From: Knufia peltigerae
Taxonomy: Eukaryota; Ascomycota; Eurotiomycetes; Chaetothyriales; Trichomeriaceae
Direction of reading: 5' to 3'
DNA: 64,000 nt
NCBI GenBank assembly: GCA_030247855.1
Contig: JAPDRN010000034.1
Span: forward strand, 62,001 to 126,000
Below the pieces are notes generated by a model that had not been told where the DNA came from, searched no databases, and worked only from the letters and a program-made list of their open reading frames with translations. Made by a program: the position numbers and the translations under genes. Shown here piece after piece: positions 1-11,352 of this stretch; the stretch's first letter is position 1; each line of letters starts with the position of its first letter.

Positions 1-12
1 ACCTCCCAGACG

Positions 13-1743
13 ATGGCTTCCGATATGGCGACGTCAAGTCTTCAAAAAGAGTCTACGAGCCCCTCGGATTCGAATTCACTCAACGAGAAGAAGAACCTTA
101 CGAATGACACAAGATCTTCTCAGGACCATTCATCAGAACCAGCGCATGCAGACGTCGAAAAGCATGCAGCTGCCAAACCACCAGGACGCGAGGCACCCGG
201 ATTGACGGCATGGCTCGTCGTTCTCGGTGCATGGTGTACTTCATTCTGCAGTTTCGGGTGGTTGAATAGTACGTGTTACCCACCACTCATGCGTGGACGA
301 AGTGTTTCACATCAACGTTGGCTACATGGGAGTATCGTACCGAGACTGACTGAATGACTATTTGTACAGGCATCGGTGTCTTTCAAGAATACTACCAAAA
401 TGTTTTGCTGAAAGAGTACTCTCCGAGTACCATTTCGTGGATCCCGTCACTACAAATATTCTTCATCATGGGCATGGTATGTTGACCTCGTTTGCCTTTC
501 TCCCGCCCTTGTCCTTTGAAAATAGCACCGTCCTAGTTCATCTTTGTTCTTGTCGCGTTGCACGAAGTATCTCGACTGACAAGACCAAACGCAGGGCCCC
601 ATCGTCGGAATCATCTACGACCACTACGGTCCACGTTGGCTTCTTTTGGGAGGAACTTTCTTGCACGTCTTTGGAGTCATGATGGCTTCACTGGGGACCG
701 AGTATTACCAAATCCTGTTGGCTCAAGGTGTATGTTCTGCCATTGGAGTTTCTGCAATTTTCCAACCTGGTACGTACGGCTTTTTCGGTCCACACACACA
801 ACAACCCTCATTAGCGGGTTCGATGATCGCATCATTAGCAAATCGTCTACTGTGGATGAGTACCTAGGCTGATGTCTTTGATATTACAGCATTCTCATCC
901 GTCCAAGGCTGGTTCAGCCGCGACAAACGAGGCGCGGCATTCGGCATCCTCTTTACGGGCTCGAGTAGCGGCGGTGTCGTGTTCCCCATCATGGTCTCAC
1001 ATCTCATCCGCCAAGTCGGCTTCGGATGGGCCATGCGAGTCTCGGCCTTCCTCATGCTGTTCTTGTTGGTGGTGGCCAACCTGACAGTCCGACCTTTTCA
1101 ACCTCCTCACCCAAACGAGGTGAGCGCCACGCAACTCCGGAAACCCTTTACGGAAGTGGATTTCCTCCTCGTCACGGCCGGCGCCTTTTGCTTCAGCTAC
1201 GGGTTTTTCGTACCCATCAACTACCTGCCGCTCCAGGCCCTCGAGGCCGGAATCTCCCCAAACCTCACGCAATACCTCTTGCCCATCCTCAACGCGGCGT
1301 CGTTGTTCGGCAGACTGTCGGCCGGGTTCGCCAGCGACAAGTTCGGCCCCTACAACGTCTTTGTGGCCGTGTGTTATCTCTCTGGGATCTGGATTTTGGG
1401 TCTGTGGTTGCCGATTGCCTCCAGCACCACAACCGCGGGCGTCGTGGCGTTCGCCGTGCTTTTTGGCTTCTCGTCGGCCGCGTACGTGTCGCTGTTGGCA
1501 CACCTGGTCATGGCCATCTCGCCCATGAACTTCGCCGACATAGGCTGGCGCACCGGCGTGGTCTTGTTCGTGACCGCGGTCGGCGGGTTCACCACAAACC
1601 CCATCAACGGCGCCATTCTGAGCGGTGACGGCGGCTGGACCGGGCTCAAAGTCTTTTCGGGAGTGTTTTGTATCGCGGGCACCACGTTTGTGCTCGCCGT
1701 GAGGATTCGAAGGGGTGGGAGGAGGTTTTTTGTCAAGGTCTGA
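13..1743 (+). CDS. MFS monocarboxylate-type transporter
   Basis: Membrane transporter of the major facilitator superfamily, monocarboxylate porter (MCT/Mch) type. Exons 13-268, 370-476, 595-769 and 890-1743 join in frame to give 463 residues; the three introns all have GT-AG ends (gtacgt, gtatgt, gtacgt donors). The N-terminal ~65 residues are hydrophilic and Ser/Lys-rich. The first transmembrane stretch is followed by the IGVFQEYYQ segment and then SPSTISWIPSLQ, the pattern seen in fungal MCT-like proteins. The central region has DHYGPRWLLLGG (motif A-like) and RDKRGAAFGI; the C-terminal half has further hydrophobic segments and ends in a basic tail. The substrate cannot be told from sequence; many fungal members have no known substrate. 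The ATG at 13 gives the full leader and there may be further 5' UTR outside the window. Confidence 0.88.
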
Positions 1744-3221
1744 CTGAATAGATCAAGCGAGGACCTTTTAGAAAGATAGAAGATGGGTCGTGAGCGGCGC
1801 CAGAGGGAGTATTCTGTATTCAACATCTTGCCTATTGTAAAATACCGACATGTATATATCTATTGTATACACCCCAAGCTGTGCTTCGTCTATTACCATT
1901 TTCCTTGAGCGAAAAGAGCGAGGCTGCTCTACTCTGGCACATGATCGAGCCATCACGGGACCGCTTTGTCACGCCGGTGTCGATCCCTTGCTCAGAAGCC
2001 GTTGCCAGCCAGGCTGCGGCCTGGGTCAAGGCACATTTCATCCATCCAACCCAAAGACAGTTAGGTGTAGATAACGCTGTCTGACCCTAGAGGGTGCGCG
2101 GGAGCTGCGTCACTCCGTGCTTGAACTCTGTACTGAGCCATTAGCTGGGCGTCACCGAGCCCTCCCACTCCCAGAGACCAACCGGGGGCCAATCTAGGCA
2201 TCCGAGCATTCGTCTACACCTGCCCTTCGATTGGCACCAACACATCTGGCAGATTGCGAAATTGCCTCGCTGCAGGGGGTCTTTCGTGAAGATGTACAGA
2301 GTACGGTAGCCCAGTATCCACAGGTGCCTGCTATCGAACATTCTACAGTACCTCGTCTACTGTAGCTTCACGCTTGACGAGTCGGGAGTCCCCACAGCCA
2401 CGAGGGCCGGGGTTTAGCGTAGTGGTGCCTGGACTAGCAACGGAACGCCCATGCCGTTTGACCCGGCTCTGACCACCAAACCCTGTTCTATCTACGGAGT
2501 ACTCTGTACTCCATACATACGAGGACAGACATTCGCCTTTCGAGAGAGAGAACTTCAATCCACCAGTTTCTCATACGACGTAATTTCCATCCCTGCAAGT
2601 TCCTCTCTGGGATCCTTTCGCGAGTGAATCTATGTATGGGGTATACTTTGCCGACGATCCCGCTAGTTGTGCATTCTGCCATGAAATCCCACCTACTTCA
2701 TCCCTCCCCCCCTTTCCTCTCAACTGTAACCATAATCTCATGATCGGGTCGGCGCTCATGGTAGTCGTCTCAAGATATGCGGTCTCAGCCCCTGTGGCTG
2801 CCTATACTCCACATCTTTGGGGTCCAGAAGGCCAGCACACGGCGAGGGCTGGCTAGCATGCTCACATGGACGAATCTCGAAGGCAGTACTCTTATCTTTT
2901 GTCCGGGACTCAGGCTCAACGAGCCAGCAGTCTGCCCAAATATTCAGGTCTCTACCACACATCTATGCACTAACCGAAACCAGGAGCTCGTGCCTTACCA
3001 GCACTTCTCTCGCCTTGCGGCTCGGATGGAAGGAGACCGAGATGTACAAAACGGCGTACCTCGCCAGACAATGTCTGCTTCACCATTTTCCCATCCATTC
3101 GCCTCGTCGTCTGAAGTGCAGGCTCCGGTTCGGCTGAGTTCGGACATTTCAGTATCGTGTGGTGTGAAGAGCTTACTTGTCATTCTTTTCTCGAGCATCC
3201 TAGTACATTCACAGTACAGTC
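1744..3221. other. Intergenic region, no gene recognised
   Basis: About 1.5 kb between the MFS transporter and the GHKL-ATPase gene. Open frames here are short and have no recognisable protein. It holds an exact TACGGAGTA at 2493-2501, followed by a second GTACTCC a few bases on. Probably the 3' UTR of the left gene plus the promoter and 5' UTR of the right gene. Confidence 0.5.
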
Positions 3222-6200
3222 ATGTCAACCCTCGCAGAAGCAAAAGAACATATCAATTCATTCTGGACGAGACGTCACACCGCCAGCGATGCCATCGATA
3301 TTGAGAATGACATCAATCTTCGCGACCTTTCCAATTCACTACACATGTAGTTTCACGCATCAACGCCCCAGAGATTCCTGCTAACCAAATTTGCAGCCTT
3401 TCTAATGACATCTACGGTGATCTCACTCACTTTTTCTGGGAGTTGCTCCAGAACGCGGATGACAGCGAATATCCTACAACACCCCGCGTCGACTTCCGCC
3501 TAGACAGCCATTCTCTAACTTGCAAGACCAACGAAACCGGCTTCACCAAGATTGACGTGGAGTCGCTGTGTGCAGTCGGCAACAGTTCAAAGGCAGGTCA
3601 GAATGACAAGATCGGGGAAAAGGGCATTGGCTTCAAGTCACTTTTCAAAGTTGCAGATGTCGTCACCATCCATTCGGGTGCATACTCTTTCAAATTGGAT
3701 ACGCGACCTCCTCTGGGCAACGTCGGCATGGTTTTGCCCATTTGGCTGGACGAACCACACGAATTCCCTGGAACATCGATCACCCTACAATTAAAGGCCG
3801 ATCTTGACGTGTCCAAGTTGCGCCAGCACCTAGACTCATTTGATTTTACCTTCCTACTGTTTAGCCGAAAGATCGAAGTGATTACTTTGCATGTCTTAGA
3901 TGGACAGCCGTTTGAGAAGCTTGGGCGACTCGAACACTTGGCGAACATGGGTGCAAGAATAGAGACGAAGATCAACGACTGTCTCGATGCGAAGATGGAC
4001 TATGTCATATTTCGAAGCAAATATCAGGGCAAGCCTCTACGTCGCCCCGGCGCTCAGGGTCAACCCGACAGCGATGAAACGACAATTGTGCTTGCCTTTC
4101 CACACAGCGATTACAAACCCCTTGTCGAACGGCAAAAGACCTATGCATACCTACCGGTCAACTCTTTTGGATTCCAGGTAGGACCATGGCCGCTCTTGCG
4201 AAATAAGTCGATGCTAAAAATGGCGCAGTTTATTATTCATGCTGATTTTGTCTTGACTGCCAATCGAAAAAGTATCCACAGGGATCAACGATGGAATGTT
4301 TTCCTCCAAAAGTGCTTGCCCAAGGCGCTCTCCTCTGCTTTCGAACAGTTGGCAACATCGCCGGAATCTCAAATGAAGTTTAGTTGGCCCGAATATTTGG
4401 GCTCTCTGAGGTCTATTCACGATTCGTTTATGGAAGAGATTGCAAACTCCACTATCCAGAAACTGCGATCGAGGCGACTTATTCGAACAGAGTTGCAAGA
4501 CGGTGTTTTCCTGGTGCCTCGGGATTGTCTGACTGCTTCAGATGAGTTTCGTGACGCCACTGGTAGACTTCTTCTCACCGAGGGCACATACGCTCAGCGG
4601 GTGAGATCAAATGCCTACTCTGACAAGTCAGCAAACGCCCTCTCCATACTGGGTGTCGCTCCTTTCCAGATCTCGCAGTTCCTGGAGCTGCTGGACCAAT
4701 ATATTTCAGCGCATATGGAGAGTTTCTCATCAAAGGTAACAGAATGGCACTCCCGCGTTGCGAGTCTTCTCTGCAATCATTTCTCAAAGAGAGACTATCA
4801 GTCAAACTCACCCGAATTGAAGGCCTTCAAATCTCTGCGGATCATCCCGTTGGATGACGGCTCGTGGGTATCTGGTGCTTCTTGCGAAACTAAAAAAGTC
4901 TTTATGGATCGGGGTCGCCGCATCGTCCTCCCCACTGGCTTCCACTTTCGCTTCGTTCAGCCATCTGCTGCCAGTGATCATGACCGCAGACAGCTCTACC
5001 AACAGTTAGGTGTCAAACCGTGTGATGAGACCGAGATATGCAAGATGATACTCGATTCCCATGCAACAATGGAAGATTTGCCACCTTTGAAAGTCCTTAT
5101 CTCGCATGCGATGTATATATTCCGCGCTCGCTACCAACCTCGACATGGTCAATCACTCCGCCTGCGCATCCTTGACTCCAATTTTACTACTCGATATCGG
5201 GAGAGAGTCCACCTTCCTTTTGGGACACAAGGAAAGGCTCTCAGACGCCTGTTTGCCGACGACTTTGCTGGTATCATTTGGCTTCATCCAGAATACGAAG
5301 ATAGCGTAAAGCAAGGCGAAAGACAAAGCTGGTTCCAATTCTTATGCTCCATAGAAGGAGTAGACCGGTTACCTCCTCTTCATTCAGGTGGACGACTCTC
5401 TGATGCAATGAGGCATATCCTGATGAGAAATGAATCGAAGGAATTTCTCTGGCTTCTGAAGACGCAATATCTTTCCAGCTATGGTGATGCGTGTGGAGAT
5501 TCGCACACCCGGGAAGCTCAAACACTCACAGAGGATATCAGCAACATTGAGGTAAGCACCGATCAAGGTGTGCAGAAACTGCGCAAGACAATATTGCCGT
5601 CTTTGTCGCCTACCAGCCTGGGTCTTCTCCCTGTTCTACAGCTGGATGATCAGACAAACACGGACTGGAGCTTCCTCCACAAATTTGGAGTACAGACTGA
5701 GCTCTCGCCGGACTATTTTGTGAAACAGCTCCGGGCTTTGAAAGAAAGGAATGACCAGGAATCAGTGAGGTCAATGGCTGCAGGTATTTACAAAGCCATT
5801 GCAGCATATCCAGCCTTGAACAGCTCAAAACTGTGAGTTCAACCCTCGTGGGATGTGGTAGCTGCTCACAGCGATGATCCAGGGCGAACTTCTACACCGA
5901 AAGTTTGATATACATCGATCCCGGCGGGTGGGTTTTGCCGAACCAGTGTGTTTGGAGGGCCTCGTTTCCCTGCACGAAGGTGGCTGTTCTCTCCAGACTC
6001 TATCGCGAGTGTGACAATCTTTTCCAGGTTCTTTTGAAAGTAAGGGATGCAGGACTTGACGATTTAATCTCGGAGCTTGAAGGCATGGAGTCAACAGAAG
6101 AGCTTGACCGAACCAAGCTTTTACGCCGGAATTTGTTACCTGCTCTGAACTCCTTCCTAGACAAGGCTTCCCTGTCAATGGCTCAAAGACAACGATTGCT

Positions 6201-8554
6201 TCCGCTTCACATTTTCCCAGTTACTCAAAGTGAATCCAATGATCCCGCGCAAGCTGCACAGTTACTCCGAGCCGAAGACACGTTCTGGATTGCGGACTTG
6301 AACTTTCTAAAATCAAAATTCGAGGGACTTTTGCCATTGCTTGATGTAACCGGAAAACTCTTCAAATCATCAATGCACAACGTCTTCGAAAAATTGTCGA
6401 TAGACTCCAAGCGTTTGTCTCAGAGCGTCCGAAAAGAAGAGAATCAACCATCCCGAGGGGATACATCCGAAGTAGCGGATCCTGCGCTTAGCGATAGGCT
6501 CCGAAGGCAGAGTCGATACATCATTGGGTATGTACTTTTGTATAACTTCCGCGGCGCAGGTTCATAGCTGACAGGAGCAAGCATCGTGCGTCATGAGAAC
6601 AAACTTGGACAGCGAGCCGAGCAGGTGACAGCAAGGCTTAGCAACATGAGGGTTTTTCGGGTTCCAGACATAACCGTCAGGCGATACGTTCTTGATGCCA
6701 GCATAAAGAGGTACGGTCGCGATGAGCAGGGAGAGGTCCTCATGTTAGACGCAGACGAAGAACTACATATCAAGATCCGGCGAGATTCAGAGACCATGGA
6801 CATCATAGTCCCATTATCAGAACGTTTCGCGGAGCACTTTGACTTGGAAGACGCCAATCGCGAACTTCTTGTGAAAGTCCTCACAACCGAAAAAGTCGAG
6901 CAGTTCATCGAACGACTCGAAAGAGCAGGTATCAAGACCGATCCAACAAGTGTCGTTGAGGTTGTGGCCGAGGACAGCCAGGACGAAGAGTCTGATAACG
7001 GTACACTTGCTGAAGATCCTAGCGACGACCTCGGATTGGCTTTCCAAAGTTTGCACATTGAAGACCCTAGCGACGACCTCGGACTGGCTTTCGAAAGCTT
7101 GGACATCAGCAAAGAGGGGGCTGATACGAGTAGTCGTGGCTCAGACGAAGAATCTCTGGGATCACCGCAACGCAGGCCTCCACAAACGCCGAGCTCACAG
7201 GGACGACGAGTAGTACGCAATGATACGGCCATCTCCTCGCCATTCTCAACGAGAAAACGGTCGGGCGGCCAGGCTGCCTTCACCAGTAGGGCAAGATCAG
7301 ATGCTGTCGCTACAGACGGGGCGGAGACTGCTACGGACGAGAACATTGTGCGCTTGACCTCAAGCACGCTTGACGAAAAGCTGTCCGACTCTACTCGCGA
7401 GGTCTTCCGCAACTTGATTACGCCTCCCACTCCCTCCCCTCCTCCTCCTCCTCCTCCTCCTCCTCCTCCTTCGGGAGCAGTGCCCAGCAGGTCTCCAGTG
7501 CCCGCCTTCGGCGGCAAAGCCACCGCCTTTGAATTCACCTTCAATTCACCCATTCCCCAGTCTCTTTCGAACATCCCAGATACCGGCGGGGGCAGCAGTT
7601 TATCGGGGTCAAACGATACGTCAGCAGCAACGTCGCGTCATATTGCCAACAACTTGGCAGAGGTCCAAGCAGATTTGGATGATGATGATGATGATGCGCC
7701 ATCACCATCTTCTTCGAACCATTCTTTACCCGACGTTTCATTTGTTAGAACCCCCACGAATGTTTTTCGACAATCGAATTTCAAGAGGTCGTCTGGACGA
7801 CCTCCCAGGAGCAGCTATGGTGGTGGAAGCGGCTTTGTCGCTCCTCAGGAGTCCCCATCTGCGGCCATACCACATGAGATTGGATTTGCTGGAGAACAAC
7901 TGGTGAGTAGATTCAACGTACATCATACCCCATCCATGTTATTATCAAGAACCAGCTTTGTTTTTTTTGTTTTTTTCTTGTAGCAGACTAAAGAAAACTT
8001 TTGTCTAGGTATACAAGTTTCTGGAAGACAAGCTGTCACCATTCTTCACGCCAGAGAACTGGACCAGTAGAGGCCGGGCGAAAGCCTTTCCGAATGTTCC
8101 ATTCAGCCACGACTTCCGCGAAAAGGACTTTGCCGACTTCACCTACGCCGACACCCACGGGCGCCTGCGCAAGTATTTGAGCGAGCACGTCCCAAACTTT
8201 GAGAGTCCAAGCGACCAACAAAACGACATCGTCACCTACCACTTGGAGGTCAAATCTACCCTGGGCGGCCTACACTGCCCAACGTTCCTGAGTAACAACC
8301 AGATCTCCATGGCGAAGAAGTACTCGGGGCGAGGAATTCCGAGCACGCCGCCGCAGCCGTCGCCGGCAGCGGCCACCACCACCTCCCAGACCGATGCGTA
8401 CATCCTGGTCCGAGTCTACGGACTCGGCTCGGACCCTCCTCGACCGCAGTTGTGCCTGTTTCCGGATCCTTGGAATCTCATCTGCCAGGATTCTCTGCTC
8501 ATCGAAGGCGAAGCTGGGATTTACGTGCGACCGAAAGTGATGACCCCGTCCTGA
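3222..8554 (+). CDS. GHKL (HSP90-like) ATPase with C-terminal DUF3883, NO VEIN-like
   Basis: Large multidomain protein, 1,690 residues, from five exons: 3222-3346, 3397-5832, 5883-6527, 6582-7902 and 8009-8554. All four introns (50, 50, 54 and 106 nt) have GT-AG ends, and phases agree throughout. The N-terminal ATPase of the HSP90/sacsin type shows the N-box ELLQNADD (about residue 57) and the glycine motif GEKGIGFKS (about residue 115), then GTSITLQL. A long middle region has no recognised domain. It is followed by a low-complexity linker with two tandem 16-residue repeats, a run of about 11 prolines, and a short Asp run. The C-terminus (about 1500-1690) matches DUF3883, the domain at the end of plant NO VEIN: GEQLVYKFLED, then NDIVTYHLEVKST. 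The E...D...ExK spacing resembles a PD-(D/E)XK nuclease core; that is inference. The domain pair is known from NO VEIN-like proteins; the role of the fungal form is not known to me. Confidence 0.85.
7012..7107 (+). repeat. Tandem 48-bp in-frame duplication in the linker of the GHKL/DUF3883 gene
   Basis: Two adjacent 48-nt units (7012-7059 and 7060-7107) encode EDPSDDLGLAFQSLHI and EDPSDDLGLAFESLDI. They differ at only a few bases, so the duplication looks recent. The unit is acidic followed by an amphipathic LGLAF segment, which looks like a short linear motif. Confidence 0.9.
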
Positions 8555-9428
8555 GCAGTCAGATTGCATCACGTTACGCGCGAACTAGACTGGGGCAAGA
8601 TGCAGCGTCGAGCTGCGGACGGCGCCATTTTATGTCTCGGAGGGCTCAACATACTCGGAAGAGGTCAAAACACATCGCCAATGATGGAGTGGAGTCGCGG
8701 GAGCAATGGGGCGACGGATGAGTCAGTGAAAGGGCCGTGGAAAGAGTGTTATTCGGGAATTGTACGAAGTGTATATACCGTAGATATATAGTCCTCTCAC
8801 CTCTATAGATGGTAGTATGGCCCAAGGCAGAAAGACCTACGCTGAGGGCCCCGTAACAACCATACTAGAAGTCTGAAGTTCGGGCGTTCGCATGGGGGAC
8901 ACAATTCCACTTCCACTTCGATATCCTACTTCTAGCTTGTCGACTACTATGATGTCCCTGTTTTGTTCACTTGAAAACATCCTTTCTCGGTCATGTATGC
9001 GCAGCAGCACTTTGACCAAGGGTTGATGAGTCGGTTTGAATCTCGTTTGGAGTGGTGGTCACAATCGTCTGCAACACGCCGTGGACAAACAAAAGCCCAC
9101 ATGCTTTGTCCTCACAGAGTACCACATCAGCAACCATCGCGCATTTTTTGACCGACTCACAACTCGTCGAGTCAGGTTTGCTACCAATGTGGCTTCCTCT
9201 CGACATTGGCACTCCGTACTAGGGACTAGGGATAATCACGTTCCTACCCATATAAATCGGCGGACGCGCCTCCGTCGGAAGCCATGTCGTAGGAACTGTG
9301 ATCACCACGAGTGCACAGGCTTGTGGCGGGCTCACACACTTTGGTATATCAAATCTGCCGATAGCGATGGCGATGACTTGTTCCGAAACGCTGACCTGCC
9401 TTCGAGGAGCAAGGGAACTGCGACTACC
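8555..9428. other. Intergenic region between convergent genes
   Basis: About 870 bp between the stop codon of the GHKL/DUF3883 gene and the stop codon of the thioesterase on the other strand. It should hold both 3' UTRs. No gene, tRNA or repeat was recognised. A near-copy of the recurrent motif (CACTCCGTACT) lies at about 9210. Confidence 0.5.
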
Positions 9429-10945
9429 TCATTCTGTCAATGGCTCGGCTTGAGACGTCGTAAGCAACTGGTGAGGATCCGCGGCAAGTGTGGCGGCCAA
9501 ATTCTGTGCTCTGCGTCGACCTGCCACCCAGCCCATGAATTCGCTATAAGTCTGTGGCAGGACACTGACATCGGACGGTGTGTAGAAAGTGTAGAAGAAC
9601 GTCCCCGTCGACTTGCGTTCCTTGTCTTGATGTTCGACCGGGCGCACGTGCGTTCGAACCATGACCTGGATACGTGTCCCACCGCTGGGGTCTGGCTCGG
9701 TGTACGACACCCCCGCCGCGACGTAAAGAACCGATCCTACTGGCACGGGTTCTTCAAAGGTGCTGGGATCAAGGTTGATGAACCTCGGTCGAGTATGTGA
9801 AAAGGCAGCGGCACAAGTGAATGCTAATTCGAAGGTGGTTTTGAGGAGGAAACCACCGAAGATCATAAAGTCTGAAGATAAATTCATCAGCGAAAGGGTC
9901 CGGCATCCACCTCGATGGAAAAGAGTGGAGAGACTTACTGTGCCTATTGCGCATCTGAGGTTGCATGATTTGAGTACTGTGGATTTGTGTCTTGGACATG
10001 GCGAGGACATTTTGAGGTTGATTCTTGGGATTGTGAGTATCTGCGTAGGCAAGAGAGTCGGTCCACATTTTGTGAATGAGTGAAGATTCTTCCGCGTCGG
10101 GGGCTTTGGCGAGAATGTGCGAGGATTTCATGGCCTTCTTCCTCTTGTAGTTCTCTTCACCTTTGGAGAAGAGGGCCTTTTCGGCAGGGGTGGTGACCTC
10201 CAACGGGGCAATGTTGATGGGTTTCCTGGTGTTGGGGTCCAGCGCTACCATGGTGAAAGCACACGTCATGAAGACATCCTCTGGGGCGACCTGTTGGCCT
10301 TCTTCTGGTGCTTTGGCGATCTGGAGAGTGATCTCCATGCTGCTCCTACCAGTAGCAAAAGACACCTGGCCACTGAGCTGCAAGTCGCATATCTCACGGA
10401 TCGGATTTTTAATGGTAATCCTATCCACAGCAGCCGTCACAGTGGTAACGCCTTCGCCGGTGTGTTTGTACGCGACCACCCCGGCCAGAGCGTCAAGGTC
10501 CATCAGTAAAGTACCAGTGCGTATCTGTCCGGCGGAATTTGCATATGTGTCAAGCATCCATGGGTCTTTCTACAAGTTACAACAGAACATTTGGTAAGTA
10601 AGGGAATGAGTAGATATATATCATTGGGGGAACACTGACGGACAACGGCAGCACCACGCTGACATAGCTATCGGACATCCGTTTAGGTGTCAGGTCTGGC
10701 TTCACATTTTCCACGGGTGTAGACACTGGGTTCTTTTCTGCTTCTCTTCTTTCTCGCAATGCCTCGATCCACGGCTTGCGCACACGCATTTCTGTAAGTG
10801 CCTTGAATACACCATCGGTGCGACGAGTTGTAGTCGAGTGAAAAGGACGGAGAGAGGTCAGTCTCGGAGCAGTTTGAGCTCCATAAGCACACGCTCGTGT
10901 CAGGGATTGTACCCTGGGCAGGTGAAGGAGTCGATGCGAGGCCAT
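9429..10945 (-). CDS. Mitochondrial acyl-CoA thioesterase, ACOT9-type (double hotdog)
   Basis: Predicted to hydrolyse acyl-CoA to free acid and CoA, probably in mitochondria. Minus-strand exons 10945-10640, 10569-9939 and 9871-9429 join in frame to 459 residues (donors GTCAGT and GTAAGT). The N-terminus is rich in Arg/Ser/Thr with few acidic residues (MASHRLLHLPRVQSLTRA...), which fits a mitochondrial presequence. The first hotdog unit has DPWMLDTYANSAGQIRTGTLLMDLDALAGVVAYKH. The second hotdog unit starts with NFMIFGGFLLKTTFELAF in the last exon and has the SVLYVAAGVSYTE strand. This layout matches animal ACOT9 and fungal homologues. A linker rich in Lys sits between the units. Chain-length preference cannot be read from the sequence. 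Confidence 0.88.
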
Positions 10946-11352
10946 TGTGATTGGGAATCGTGGTGCTGGTAGGAAGGGGAACGGATTTATGGCTGAAGCA
11001 TTTCTGTGGCAGACGATACTGGGTCGAGGCAGTCTCTCCGGTCCTACCAGTGACTCACTGTCTCAACAAAATATGAGCTCGCCGTCTCTCGCTTTCGTAA
11101 GTACCCGATCGACGACAATCCCATGTGCCTGCATCGTGAATTAATTATCGTCGAGACCCGCAGACAATAAAAGATACGGGAAAATATCGGGTGCTGGAGA
11201 AGAGTTTGTTAGTCAGAAGAAGCCAGAGGGGGACACTCTTCATGCCCTCATTCCTTTTACAGTATTATTTACTCCATGCTGTACTCCGTACATCTCACCT
11301 CATCACAACAGTGCTACAAAGAGGCGAGGCGAGGCCATGTCCAGATACAACA
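10946..11352. other. Divergent promoter region
   Basis: About 400 bp between the thioesterase (minus strand) and the unknown Ser-rich gene (plus strand). It contains an exact TACTCCGTA at 11282-11290. No gene recognised. The right-hand boundary depends on the uncertain start of the downstream gene. Confidence 0.4.

Noticed and set aside
2777..3304. 175-codon open frame overlapping the first exon of the GHKL gene
   Set aside because: It overlaps the well-supported start exon in another frame and has no recognisable features.
6591..7574. 327-codon minus-strand frame inside the GHKL/DUF3883 gene
   Set aside because: Its poly-Gly and Ser-rich content is the complement of the Pro- and Asp-rich linker; no domain is seen.
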